Below are positions 1-6,157 of a stretch of DNA of 8,854 nucleotides, piece after piece. The position numbers were made by a program, and so were the translations under genes. Within the stretch, counting starts at the first letter, position 1. The number at the start of each line of letters is the position of its first letter. The notes under the pieces were generated by a model, which saw nothing but the letters and a program-made list of their open reading frames with translations, was not told where the DNA came from and searched no databases. Source of the stretch: Oscillibacter sp. (GTDB lineage: Bacteria > Bacillota > Clostridia > Oscillospirales > Oscillospiraceae); assembly GCA_009773995.1 (NCBI GenBank), contig VSMY01000101.1, forward strand, positions 1 to 8,854, written 5' to 3'.

Positions 1-39
1 TTTCTATACAAACCTCACAAAATACGACAGTGTCTGGCG

Positions 40-136
40 CTTATGCAACAGTTTAAAACCGCGCGGCGTGGTAAGCTTTTTCATGCCGTCATCACAAACC
101 AAGACTAAGGATGGGACTTATGCAACAATTTAAACC
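40..136 (+). repeat. Imperfect direct repeat covering the start of the DUF2156-GNAT gene
   Basis: Positions 40-60 and 117-136 are nearly the same: each reads CTTATGCAACA followed by G or A, then TTTAAA and CC. They differ by one substitution and one extra A in the first copy, and lie 77 bp apart. Both copies contain an ATG followed by codons for Met-Gln-Gln-Phe-Lys. The first copy opens a 21-codon reading frame (43-108) that stops just before the real gene. The likeliest reading is a remnant of a duplicated 5' gene end; a leader peptide is possible, but no good ribosome binding site precedes position 43. Confidence 0.6.
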
Positions 137-1523
137 GGTGACAAAACAGGACGGCGCCAAGCTGCGGCGCTATTACAAGGACTGCAATTACGGCCTCTGC
201 GAGTACTCTCTGGGGACCAAGCTCATGTGGAAGAAGGTGCTTCACCCGGCCTGGGCGGAGATTGCGGGCTGCCTGGTGGTCCGCAACCGGGACGCGGGCG
301 GGTGGAACTTCGACTACCCCGTCCCCGGCCCGGAGGGGGACGTGGACGCGGCCCTGCGGGCCATCGAGGCGTATTGCCTGGAGGCAGGGCAGCTGCCCGT
401 TATCTCCATGGTGCCGGAGCACTTGGCGGCCAAGGTGCTGAGCCGCTATCCCTATGTCCGGGTCAGCGACATCCGTACCTGGCGGGACTATGTGTATTAC
501 CGGGAAGACCTCCAGTATTTCACCGGGCGGCGCTATTCCGGCCAGCGGAACCACATCAAGAAATTCCGGGCCCAATGGCCGGAGGCGGAGGTCCGGCCCC
601 TGACGGCGGCAAATATGGACGCGGTGGAGCGGTTCTGGAAGGACTACGAGGCGGAGTTCCCCAAGGGAGACAACGTCAAGGCCCTGGACGAGCTGAAGCT
701 GGCGAAAAAGATGCTGAAGCTGGCAGGAAAGCCCTGGTTCTTTGGGGGCGGCATGTTCGACGGGGACAAGCTCATCGCCCTGGCCCTGGCGGAGCGCTGC
801 GGGGACACCCTCATCATCCACATTGAAAAGGCGCTGTACTCCTACACCGGGGTGTACCCCGCCTTTGTCCAGGCCTTTGCCCTGGCCTTCGGGGGAAACT
901 GCCAATGGATCGACCGGGAGGACGACGCGGCGGACAAGGGCCTGCGGACCTCCAAGCTCCAGTACGGCCCCGCCAAGCTGGCCCCCAAGTACCGCTTTGA
1001 GCCCATGAACGAGCTGATGCGCCATATCACGGAAATTCCCAAGGTGCAGACCGCCCGGCTGACGCTCTCCGCCCTGACGGAGAAGGACATCCCCGCTTAT
1101 AACGCCCTGGTGCTGGACCAGGAGCGGAACCGCTGGTGGGGCTATGACGACGTGGCGGGCCTGGGGGGCCCGGTGGAGGAGCGGAGCTTCTATGACGTTG
1201 CAAAGCGGGACTTCGAGAACCACCTGGCGGTGAACTTTGCCGTGCGGCTGGAGGGGAAGCTCATCGGCGAGGCGGTGTTCTACAACTTTGACTGCCGGGG
1301 CGGCGCGGAGCTGGGCTGCCGCATTGACAAAGCCTACGCCGGGAACGGCTACGGCGTGGAGGCATTCACGGCGGCGGCGGAGTGGGGGCTGTACAAGCTC
1401 CACCTGGGCCGGGTGTTCGCCAAGTGCTTCAAGGAGAACGAGGCGTCCTACAAAATGCTCTCCGCCTGTATGCGGAAGCACGGGGAGGACGAGACCTTCT
1501 TCTATTTTGAGAAGCTGGTATAA
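120..1523 (+). CDS. DUF2156 domain - GNAT acetyltransferase fusion protein
   Basis: This gene encodes a two-domain protein of about 467 residues. Counting from the alternative upstream ATG at 111, residues 1 to about 305 form a DUF2156 domain, the GNAT-like fold related to the C-terminal catalytic domain of phosphatidylglycerol lysyltransferases. Its marks are the GRRYSGQRNHIKKF segment near 139-152 and the family-typical DRED...GLRTSKLQYGPAKLAPKYR stretch near 268-295. Residues about 313-470 are a second GNAT domain of the RimJ/RimL type, with the acetyl-CoA loop near GNGYGVEAF (411-419) and a typical NEASYKMLSACM helix. No membrane segments are seen, so it lacks the flippase part of MprF and is probably cytosolic. 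I chose the ATG at 120 because AAGG at 107-110 is 9 nt away; it directly abuts the ATG at 111. The substrates of both domains are unknown. It stands alone and ends in a strong terminator. Confidence 0.85.
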   Translation: MQQFKPVTKQDGAKLRRYYKDCNYGLCEYSLGTKLMWKKVLHPAWAEIAGCLVVRNRDAGGWNFDYPVPGPEGDVDAALRAIEAYCLEAGQLPVISMVPEHLAAKVLSRYPYVRVSDIRTWRDYVYYREDLQYFTGRRYSGQRNHIKKFRAQWPEAEVRPLTAANMDAVERFWKDYEAEFPKGDNVKALDELKLAKKMLKLAGKPWFFGGGMFDGDKLIALALAERCGDTLIIHIEKALYSYTGVYPAFVQAFALAFGGNCQWIDREDDAADKGLRTSKLQYGPAKLAPKYRFEPMNELMRHITEIPKVQTARLTLSALTEKDIPAYNALVLDQERNRWWGYDDVAGLGGPVEERSFYDVAKRDFENHLAVNFAVRLEGKLIGEAVFYNFDCRGGAELGCRIDKAYAGNGYGVEAFTAAAEWGLYKLHLGRVFAKCFKENEASYKMLSACMRKHGEDETFFYFEKLV

Positions 1524-1530
1524 AAAACGC

Positions 1531-1554
1531 GGCCCCCGGCAAAAGCCGGGGGCC
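1531..1554. terminator. Bidirectional intrinsic terminator between convergent genes
   Basis: GGCCCCCGGC (1531-1540), loop AAAA and GCCGGGGGCC (1545-1554) form a perfect 10-bp stem. On the minus strand the stem is followed by GCG and six T, a good terminator for the PfkB-PHP-LacI operon. On the plus strand it is followed only by TTGGTT, a weaker tract, but it sits 7 nt after the stop of the DUF2156-GNAT gene. It therefore probably serves both transcripts. Confidence 0.9.
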
Positions 1555-1570
1555 TTGGTTATGTACGACC

Positions 1571-2452
1571 TTAATAGAACTCCTTGATGTACGCCTCCAC
1601 GTCCGCCCGGGTTCCCATATAGGGGCCCGGTGTCTCCATCTTCAGGGAGACCAGCGCCGTGGCGGTCTGGAGGGCCGTGGGGATGTCCTGGGTCAGCCGC
1701 TCGTTGATGTAGCAGGCGAAGGTGGTGTCTCCCCGCCCGGTCCGGCCTCCCAGGCTCCGGGCCTTGATGGGGCAGGTGTAGATTTCCTTGCCGTCGTAGA
1801 CCAGCACCTCCGTGTTGTGGGTGATGAGGATTTCCTTTGCGCCCCAGCCGTAGAGGACCTTGGCGGCCTCCACCCGGTCCGTGAGGCTCGTCAGAATCTC
1901 CGCCTCGGCGGCGTCGGTTTTCAGGAAACGGACATAGGGGAGCAGCTCTTTTTTAGCCTCCCAGTCCCGGTAGACCATGCCGCCGTTTTCCTCCCAGCGG
2001 AGCATGCACTGCACGTCGATGGCCAGCATGGCGCGCTTTGCGGCGAAGGGCAGGAACTCGTTGGGGATGTCCCCGCCCACAAGGCCCGCCAGGTGCCAGA
2101 TTTTCGCGTCGATTTCCTCCGGGACCTCCTCGGGCCGGTAGGGGTCGATCTTGCTGTCCACGGTGGAGGTCCGGCGCTCCCGGTCCGGGGTGTGGTAGAC
2201 GTTCTTCGTGACGAAGGAGTGGGTGCTGTGGAGGGGGAAGACCGTCACGTTGGGGGCGGCGGCGAAGGCGGCCTTCAGGTCCACCTGGGCGGTGTCCGCC
2301 TTGGGCAGGACGGCGGTCTTGTGCCCCATGTTGGCGGCGGCGAAGCCGGAGTAATACACCGCGCCGCCGATGGCCTGGACGGTGGTTCCGTCATAGTCCA
2401 CGTTGGTGTCCTGGGCGATTTCTCCGATAATCAAGGTGTTGAACTGGCTCAT
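1571..2452 (-). CDS. PfkB/ribokinase-family carbohydrate or nucleoside kinase
   Basis: This 293-residue protein matches the usual PfkB length of about 300. The N-terminus (LIIGEIAQDTNVDY, then IGGAVYYSG with the Gly-Gly at 29-30) fits the substrate-binding start of the fold. The C-terminal signature is GGRTGRGDTTFACY at about 235-248, with Asp242 as the expected catalytic base. Family knowledge says it transfers the ATP gamma-phosphate to a hydroxyl of a sugar, nucleoside or similar compound in the cytosol. The common DTxGAGD form is altered here: the first Asp is Gly and the anion-hole Ala is Arg, so this is a divergent PfkB subgroup and the substrate cannot be named. Its ATG overlaps the PHP gene stop as ATGA, so the two are probably translationally coupled. 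It is the last gene of the minus-strand operon. Confidence 0.85.
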   Translation of the reverse strand: MSQFNTLIIGEIAQDTNVDYDGTTVQAIGGAVYYSGFAAANMGHKTAVLPKADTAQVDLKAAFAAAPNVTVFPLHSTHSFVTKNVYHTPDRERRTSTVDSKIDPYRPEEVPEEIDAKIWHLAGLVGGDIPNEFLPFAAKRAMLAIDVQCMLRWEENGGMVYRDWEAKKELLPYVRFLKTDAAEAEILTSLTDRVEAAKVLYGWGAKEILITHNTEVLVYDGKEIYTCPIKARSLGGRTGRGDTTFACYINERLTQDIPTALQTATALVSLKMETPGPYMGTRADVEAYIKEFY

Positions 2453-3177
2453 TTCGCTTCCTCCTTACGGATGGCCTCGTCGGCCTCCACAAATTCCTGA
2501 AACGCGGGGCTCCAGAGATGGAATTTGTGACTTTCAATCATGCGCTTGTAGGCGAAGGAGTCGTGGACCCGCTCGGGAAGGATCACGGCGGTTCGGGCCT
2601 CGTCCCCGTCCCGGTGGGTGTCGGACCCGGCCAGGCGGTAGTATTCGGGGTGTCGGCGGCAGAGCTCCAGGGCCTTGTCGTTGTTGTTTTCGTGCCGGGG
2701 GTTTCCGTTGATGATTTCCGCGCCGTGGACGGCGGTCTCCTGGACCGGGGCGCTGCCCTTGCGGAAGGGGTGGGCGTGGATGATGAGCACCTGGTCGTGG
2801 TACTTGTCGAAGAACTCCTGGGCGCTCATGCAGCAGATATAGGGGTTGGAGCGGAGCCACTGTTCGTCGATGCCGTAGACCAGGTAGTCGTTGTCGTTCT
2901 CCGGGAAGCGGAGCTCCGCCCCCAGGATGACGTCCAGGCCCACCTCGTCGCCCCGGCGCTTGGAGGCGTGGTAGCCGCCCAGGTAGTGGTCCATCACCTT
3001 ATCCCAGTTGTGCTCGGTGTCGATGCGGGAGAGGTACTCCGGGTGGAGGTGGTCCGTCACCACCAGGCCGGTAAAGCCGTTGCGCACATAGCGGTCCACC
3101 ACGTCGGCGGCGTAGAGGTGGCCGCAGCGGCTGGTCTCGGCGGTGTGGGTGTGGGGGTCGTAGCGATATCCGTTCAT
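2449..3177 (-). CDS. PHP-domain metal-dependent phosphoesterase
   Basis: This 242-residue protein has the full set of PHP metal-binding motifs in order: HTH at residues 9-11, CGH at 19-20, VVTDH at 39-43, GAE at 86-88, HAHPF at 134-138, GAEIINGNPR at 152-161 and GSDTH at 184-188. PHP proteins hydrolyse phosphoesters with a two- or three-metal centre. The known stand-alone members include histidinol-phosphatase and nucleotide or cyclic-phosphate phosphodiesterases, so the exact reaction is open. No polymerase or other extra domain is present. A purine-rich AGAGGG site lies about 12 nt before the ATG. The gene follows lacI by 54 bp and overlaps pfkB by 4 bp, so it is the middle gene of a three-gene operon. 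Its partner kinase suggests that it acts on a phosphorylated sugar-like compound, which is inference. Confidence 0.86.
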   Translation of the reverse strand: MNGYRYDPHTHTAETSRCGHLYAADVVDRYVRNGFTGLVVTDHLHPEYLSRIDTEHNWDKVMDHYLGGYHASKRRGDEVGLDVILGAELRFPENDNDYLVYGIDEQWLRSNPYICCMSAQEFFDKYHDQVLIIHAHPFRKGSAPVQETAVHGAEIINGNPRHENNNDKALELCRRHPEYYRLAGSDTHRDGDEARTAVILPERVHDSFAYKRMIESHKFHLWSPAFQEFVEADEAIRKEEAK

Positions 3178-3201
3178 AATGAAAATTCCCTCTTTCCTGG
3201 C

Positions 3202-3215
3202 GGGGCGGCAGCCCC
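3202..3215 (-). other. Small intercistronic hairpin between lacI and the PHP gene
   Basis: GGGGC (3202-3206) and GCCCC (3211-3215) can pair around a 4-nt loop in the 54-nt gap between lacI and the PHP gene. There is no T tract, so it is not an intrinsic terminator. It may slightly reduce read-through or stabilise an mRNA end, but a 5-bp stem in GC-rich DNA can occur by chance. Confidence 0.3.
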
Positions 3216-3231
3216 TGTTGTTGACTGTATG

Positions 3232-4242
3232 TTATGACGCGTGCAGATCCCGGCAGGTGCTGCGCTTGATCAGCGTGGGCATCAGAATCTGATGGACATA
3301 GCCCTGGGTGCCGTTCTCAATTTTATCCCGGAGCATATCCACCGCCTGTACGGCCATATCCCGCTTGGGCTGTTCCATGGTGGTCAGCTCAATCCTGGGC
3401 AGGGCGGTGGAGGAGATGTTGTCGAAGCCGATGAGGCTCAATTGACCGGGGATACTGATGCGGGCGTCGTCCGCCGCCTTCAGCACACCCAGGGCGTTGG
3501 AGTCCGTGGAGGCGAAGATGGCGGAATAGTCGATGGGCTTGGCAAAGAGCTCCTTGGCCAGCTGGTAGCCGCCGGTGATGGAGGAGCGGGTGAATTCGCT
3601 GTTGAAGAACCGGGGGGTCAGTCCCAGCTCCTGGCAGGCCCGGATATAGCCCTCCGCCCGGAATTGGTGCGTGGTGGTGTGCCGGCGCCCGAAGTAGAGG
3701 ATGTCCCGGTGGCCCAGGTCATAGAGGTATTTGGTGCCGATATAGGTCCCCCGGCTGTTGTCCACGGCCACGTAGCTCTGGGGCTGGTCCCGGAGGTTTT
3801 CGCTGAGGAAGACCGTGGGCACCTGGTCCGTGTAGGCCCGGATGTTTTCATAGGTCTTGGGACTCTGGGGGACGATGAGGATGCCGTCCACCTGGCGGCT
3901 GAGGAGGAGTTTTACCACGGTCTTCTCCTGCTTCAAATCCGGCCCGGAGTTGCAGAGCATAATGTTGTAGCCGTGGCTCCTGGCGCTCATCTCGGCGTAG
4001 TAGGCCAGCTCCGACATGAATTGGTTGTCGATGGAGGGGACCACCAGCCCGATGAGCCCGGTGCGCTTGGTCACCATGGAACGGGCCACGTAGTTGGTGG
4101 TGTAGCCCATCTCGTCACAGAGCTTGATGATGCGCTCCCGGGTGTCGCTGCCAATCTGGTGGCTGCCGGAAAGGGCGCGGGAGACGGTGGCGTAAGATAC
4201 GCCGGCGGCCTTGGCCACGTCCTTCAAAGTTACACTTTTCAC
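3232..4242 (-). CDS. LacI-family transcriptional regulator
   Basis: This 336-residue protein has the standard LacI/GalR layout. The N-terminal helix-turn-helix (TLKDVAKAAGVSYATVSRAL, residues 5-24) has a Ser-Tyr-Ala-Thr recognition start. The hinge helix follows at about 50-60 (NYVARSMVTKR), where the usual leucine that wedges into the operator centre is Met56. From about residue 62 there is a periplasmic-binding-protein-like effector domain with VDGILIVPQ, YVAVDN, DLGHRDILYFG and SLIGFDN landmarks. The start codon is GTG, preceded by AAAGGAT about 9 nt upstream; the nearby ATG at 4252 is out of frame. It heads the PHP-PfkB operon and probably represses both itself and the divergent HAD-iPGM operon through the paired AAACGTTT operators. 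The effector is unknown but is likely a sugar or sugar phosphate. Confidence 0.92.
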   Translation of the reverse strand: MKSVTLKDVAKAAGVSYATVSRALSGSHQIGSDTRERIIKLCDEMGYTTNYVARSMVTKRTGLIGLVVPSIDNQFMSELAYYAEMSARSHGYNIMLCNSGPDLKQEKTVVKLLLSRQVDGILIVPQSPKTYENIRAYTDQVPTVFLSENLRDQPQSYVAVDNSRGTYIGTKYLYDLGHRDILYFGRRHTTTHQFRAEGYIRACQELGLTPRFFNSEFTRSSITGGYQLAKELFAKPIDYSAIFASTDSNALGVLKAADDARISIPGQLSLIGFDNISSTALPRIELTTMEQPKRDMAVQAVDMLRDKIENGTQGYVHQILMPTLIKRSTCRDLHAS

Positions 4243-4272
4243 AGCTTTTCATCCTTTCCGCGCCACTGGAAA

Positions 4273-4288
4273 CCGTAAACGTTTCCGC
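4273..4288. promoter_or_regulatory. LacI-type operator O1, in the lacI leader
   Basis: The plus strand reads CCGTAAACGTTTCCGC, with the perfect palindrome AAACGTTT at 4277-4284 and the central CG typical of LacI/GalR operators. It lies about 45-60 nt downstream of the predicted lacI start point, so binding there would act as a transcription block and autoregulate lacI. It also partly resembles a CcpA cre site, so CcpA is the main alternative binder. Confidence 0.72.
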
Positions 4289-4299
4289 TTTATTTTTTT

Positions 4300-4324
4300 G
4301 AACCGGCCGGACTCCGGCCAGTTC
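4300..4324. repeat. 25-bp inverted repeat in the lacI leader
   Basis: GAACCGGCCGG (4300-4310), a 3-nt spacer and CCGGCCAGTTC (4314-4324) pair over 11 positions, with one G-T wobble. In the lacI transcript the stem is followed by a run of A, not T, so it is not a minus-strand terminator. On the plus strand no T run follows. It would fold near the 5' end of the lacI mRNA and may affect its stability or translation, or be another protein-binding site. Confidence 0.55.
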
Positions 4325-4338
4325 AGGTTGTCAAGTAA

Positions 4339-4367
4339 AGAATATCCGATTTTCCCGGCAATGTCAA
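4339..4367 (-). promoter_or_regulatory. Predicted sigma-70/A promoter for the lacI-PHP-pfkB operon
   Basis: On the minus strand a consensus -35 TTGACA (plus 4362-4367) is separated by 17 bp from a -10 TATTCT (plus 4339-4344). The start point would fall near 4332, giving a leader of about 90 nt that carries the 25-bp inverted repeat and operator O1. A second TTGACA at plus 4329-4334 has no fitting -10 box. Confidence 0.72.
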
Positions 4368-4438
4368 TAACAATCTGGATTTTTCCCATCTTTGGGCAGA
4401 AAAACGAAAAATAATCGAAGTCTTCGGCGTTTGGCATA

Positions 4439-4468
4439 TTGACAAAGGACCTGTGTTTCATTTAGAAT
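4439..4468 (+). promoter_or_regulatory. Predicted sigma-70/A promoter for the HAD-iPGM operon
   Basis: A consensus -35 TTGACA (4439-4444), an 18-bp spacer and a -10 TAGAAT (4463-4468) point rightward. The start point would be near 4475, only a few bases before operator O2, the classic place for repression. The -35 boxes of the two divergent promoters are about 71 bp apart, and both promoters lie between the two operators. Confidence 0.75.
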
Positions 4469-4481
4469 AAAGCTGAAAAGG

Positions 4482-4497
4482 CCGCAAACGTTTACGG
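4482..4497. promoter_or_regulatory. LacI-type operator O2, at the HAD operon start site
   Basis: The plus strand reads CCGCAAACGTTTACGG; its reverse complement CCGTAAACGTTTGCGG matches O1 at the first 12 bases and at 14 of 16 in all. Apart from one base pair it is a perfect palindrome (CCG-N-AAACGTTT-N-CGG). It covers about +7 to +22 of the predicted HAD operon transcript, so a bound repressor would block initiation or early elongation. Confidence 0.78.
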
Positions 4498-4499
4498 TT

Positions 4500-4542
4500 G
4501 GGCCGGAGACGGCCCGGCCGCCTCCTGGAGCGCCGTTCCAGG
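4500..4542 (+). other. Two hairpins in the leader of the HAD operon mRNA
   Basis: GGGCCG-GAGA-CGGCCC (4500-4515) forms a 6-bp stem closed by a GNRA-type tetraloop, and CCTGGA...TCCAGG (4524-4529 with 4537-4542) forms a second 6-bp stem. Neither has a T run. They lie between operator O2 and the ribosome binding site in a leader of roughly 107 nt and could protect the mRNA 5' end. No known riboswitch is recognised. Confidence 0.4.
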
Positions 4543-4581
4543 GACCCGCGACGTCTACCACATTATAAGGAGGAATTCTAA

Positions 4582-5316
4582 ATGACCCCCGATATCAAAA
4601 CGATTTTCTTCGACGTTGGCAACACGCTCCGCATCGTGCTGAAAGAGCAGGATTTCATCGACCGGGCCGAGGCCGGGCTGATGGAGCTCATCCACACCAC
4701 CGAGACCCATGACGAGCTCTTCGCCAAGCTGGAGGAGCGCTGGGCGAAATACCGCAAGATGTCTAAGAACACCCTGCTGGACGCCTCCGAGGGCGAGCTG
4801 TGGACCCAGTACATGCTGCCGGAGTACGACACCAACATGATCTTTGCCAACGCGGCGAAGCTGACCCGCCTGTGGCGGGACCACGACGGCCGCCGGGTGG
4901 CCCGGCCCGACGCCGTGGCGACGCTCAAGGAGCTCTGCGCCCGGGGCTACACCCTGGGCATCATCGCCAACACGGTCACCGAGACGGAAATCCCCGACTG
5001 GATGGCCACGGACGGCGTGGCCCAGTGCTTCAAGACCACCATCCTCTCCTCCAAGGTCCGCCTGCGCAAGCCGGACCCGGAGATCTACCACCTGGCCTGC
5101 CGCTGCATCGGCACCCCGGAGGCCAACTGCGCCTACGTGGGCGACAACCCGGTCCGGGACGTGGAGGGCACCCAGGCCGCGGGCTTCGGTATGATGATCC
5201 GCATCGACGAGCCGGACACCCTGAACATGGAGCACGCCACCGGAAAGGAATTCACCCCCGACCATGTGATTACCGCCCTGAGCCAGCTGCTGGATATCTT
5301 CCCCGCCCGTACTTAA
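4582..5316 (+). CDS. HAD-superfamily hydrolase-like protein, tandem copy 1
   Basis: This 244-residue cytosolic protein is a HAD subfamily IA type with a helical C1 cap between motifs I and II. Motif I is FFDVGNTLR with nucleophile Asp11; the second Asp of the usual DxD pair is Gly13. Motif II reads LGIIAN, with Ala129 where HAD enzymes have Ser or Thr. Motif III lysine is Lys163 in LRKPDPEIY, and motif IV is VGDNPVRD (Asp188, Asp193). The second motif I aspartate is the general acid-base in HAD phosphatases, so ordinary phosphatase activity is doubtful, doubly so given the motif II change. It starts after AAGGAGG with 8-nt spacing and is the first gene of the operon. It is clearly paralogous to the next two genes (shared GRR, EIPDW-like, RKP and LLDIFP segments). 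Its substrate is unknown. Confidence 0.88.
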   Translation: MTPDIKTIFFDVGNTLRIVLKEQDFIDRAEAGLMELIHTTETHDELFAKLEERWAKYRKMSKNTLLDASEGELWTQYMLPEYDTNMIFANAAKLTRLWRDHDGRRVARPDAVATLKELCARGYTLGIIANTVTETEIPDWMATDGVAQCFKTTILSSKVRLRKPDPEIYHLACRCIGTPEANCAYVGDNPVRDVEGTQAAGFGMMIRIDEPDTLNMEHATGKEFTPDHVITALSQLLDIFPART

Positions 5317-5338
5317 ATACATAAGGAGGGAACACGCC

Positions 5339-6076
5339 ATGGATACGACTAAGCGTTACAAGGCCGTCTTCTTCGACCTGGGAGGCACCCTGCGCATCGC
5401 GTTGCTGGAGGAGCCCTGGATGAAGCACGCCCGCCGGAAGATGGCGGAGATCGCCGGATCCCCCGTGCCCTATGAGGAGTTCTATCAGATGATCGAAGAG
5501 CGCTACGAGCCCTACCGGGACTGGGCGCTGAGCGAGAATAAGGAGTCCAATGACGAGGAACTCTGGTGCAAGTGGCTGCTGCCGGACTACGACCAGGCCC
5601 GCATCAAGCAGGTCTGCCACGAGCTGAGCTTCCAGTACCGCCAGTGCAAGGGCCGCCGGGTGGTGGTCGACGGCGGCGTGGAGGTCATCAAGGGCCTCCA
5701 TGACCGGGGCTATAAGCTGGGCATCATCTCCAACCTCATCGGGGAGAACGAGGTTCCCGACTGGCTGGAGGAGGACGGCCTGGCGGAGTACTTCGACACC
5801 GTCATCCTCTCCTCCGTCTGCGGGCTGCGGAAGCCCTGCTCCGAGATCTACGACCTCGCCTGCAAGGACATCGGCGTGGCGCCGGAAGACTGCGTGTCCG
5901 TGGCGGACAACGTGAAGCGGGACATCACCGGGGCCAAGGAAGCGGGAATCGGCTGCAACATCATTTTCCGCTCCCCGGAGAAGAAGCACGCCGTGGAGTT
6001 CACCGAGGCCAACCGCCCCGACGCGGTGGTCGGCGACTTCCGGGAAATTCTGGACCTGCTTCCGCCTTTGAACTGA
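5339..6076 (+). CDS. HAD-superfamily hydrolase-like protein, tandem copy 2
   Basis: This 245-residue protein is the second of three tandem paralogues. Motif I is FFDLGGTLR with nucleophile Asp13, but Gly15 replaces the second Asp. Motif II has the normal serine (LGIISN, Ser131), motif III is Lys165 in LRKP, and motif IV is VADNVKRD with Asp190 and Asp195; the usual Gly before the first Asp is Ala. The C1-type cap contains the YRDWAL and EELW...WLLPDYD segments shared with copy 3. It begins 22 nt after copy 1, with AAGGAGGG 8 nt before its ATG, so it is surely co-transcribed. The C-terminus ends ILDLLPPLN, the equivalent of LLDIFP in its neighbours. It may be a phosphatase, a phosphotransferase or a non-catalytic partner; the sequence alone does not decide. 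Confidence 0.88.
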   Translation: MDTTKRYKAVFFDLGGTLRIALLEEPWMKHARRKMAEIAGSPVPYEEFYQMIEERYEPYRDWALSENKESNDEELWCKWLLPDYDQARIKQVCHELSFQYRQCKGRRVVVDGGVEVIKGLHDRGYKLGIISNLIGENEVPDWLEEDGLAEYFDTVILSSVCGLRKPCSEIYDLACKDIGVAPEDCVSVADNVKRDITGAKEAGIGCNIIFRSPEKKHAVEFTEANRPDAVVGDFREILDLLPPLN

Positions 6077-6084
6077 ATCCAAGA

Positions 6085-6115
6085 CGGGACGTCCGGGGAG
6101 ACCCGGACTATCCCG
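6085..6115 (+). other. Intercistronic hairpin between HAD copies 2 and 3
   Basis: CGGGA (6085-6089), GTCCGGG (6091-6097), loop GAGA, CCCGGAC (6102-6108) and TCCCG (6111-6115) form a two-part stem of 7 plus 5 bp with a GNRA-type tetraloop and a small internal loop. It fills the only sizeable gap (81 nt) in the operon. It is followed by GCGTTTCAG, too poor in T for a firm terminator. Partial termination or protection of the upstream mRNA from 3' decay is plausible. Confidence 0.5.
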
Positions 6116-6157
6116 CGTTTCAGAGAAAACCATTTCTATATAGGAGGCTGATGGACT

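Noticed and set aside
1..39. TATACA at 5-10 as a -10 box for the DUF2156-GNAT gene
   Set aside because: The -35 region would lie outside the window, so the promoter cannot be supported.
105..1481. A 458-codon minus-strand open frame opposite the DUF2156-GNAT gene
   Set aside because: It is a shadow of the conserved plus-strand gene; its translation has no recognisable domain and no ribosome binding site.
3241..4278. A 345-codon plus-strand open frame opposite lacI
   Set aside because: The minus-strand LacI protein shows full family motifs; the opposite frame is Gly/Val/His-rich with no domain.
4300..4324. Inverted repeat considered as a terminator in the divergent region
   Set aside because: No T run follows the stem on either strand: A-rich sequence follows on the minus strand and AGGTTGTC on the plus strand. 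It lies downstream of the lacI promoter, where a terminator would stop the operon.
4273..4497. AAACGTTT sites read as plain CcpA cre elements
   Set aside because: They resemble cre but carry CCG/CGG ends in place of the TG...CA ends, and occur as a matched pair beside a local lacI gene. Control by the local LacI is more likely, though CcpA is not excluded.
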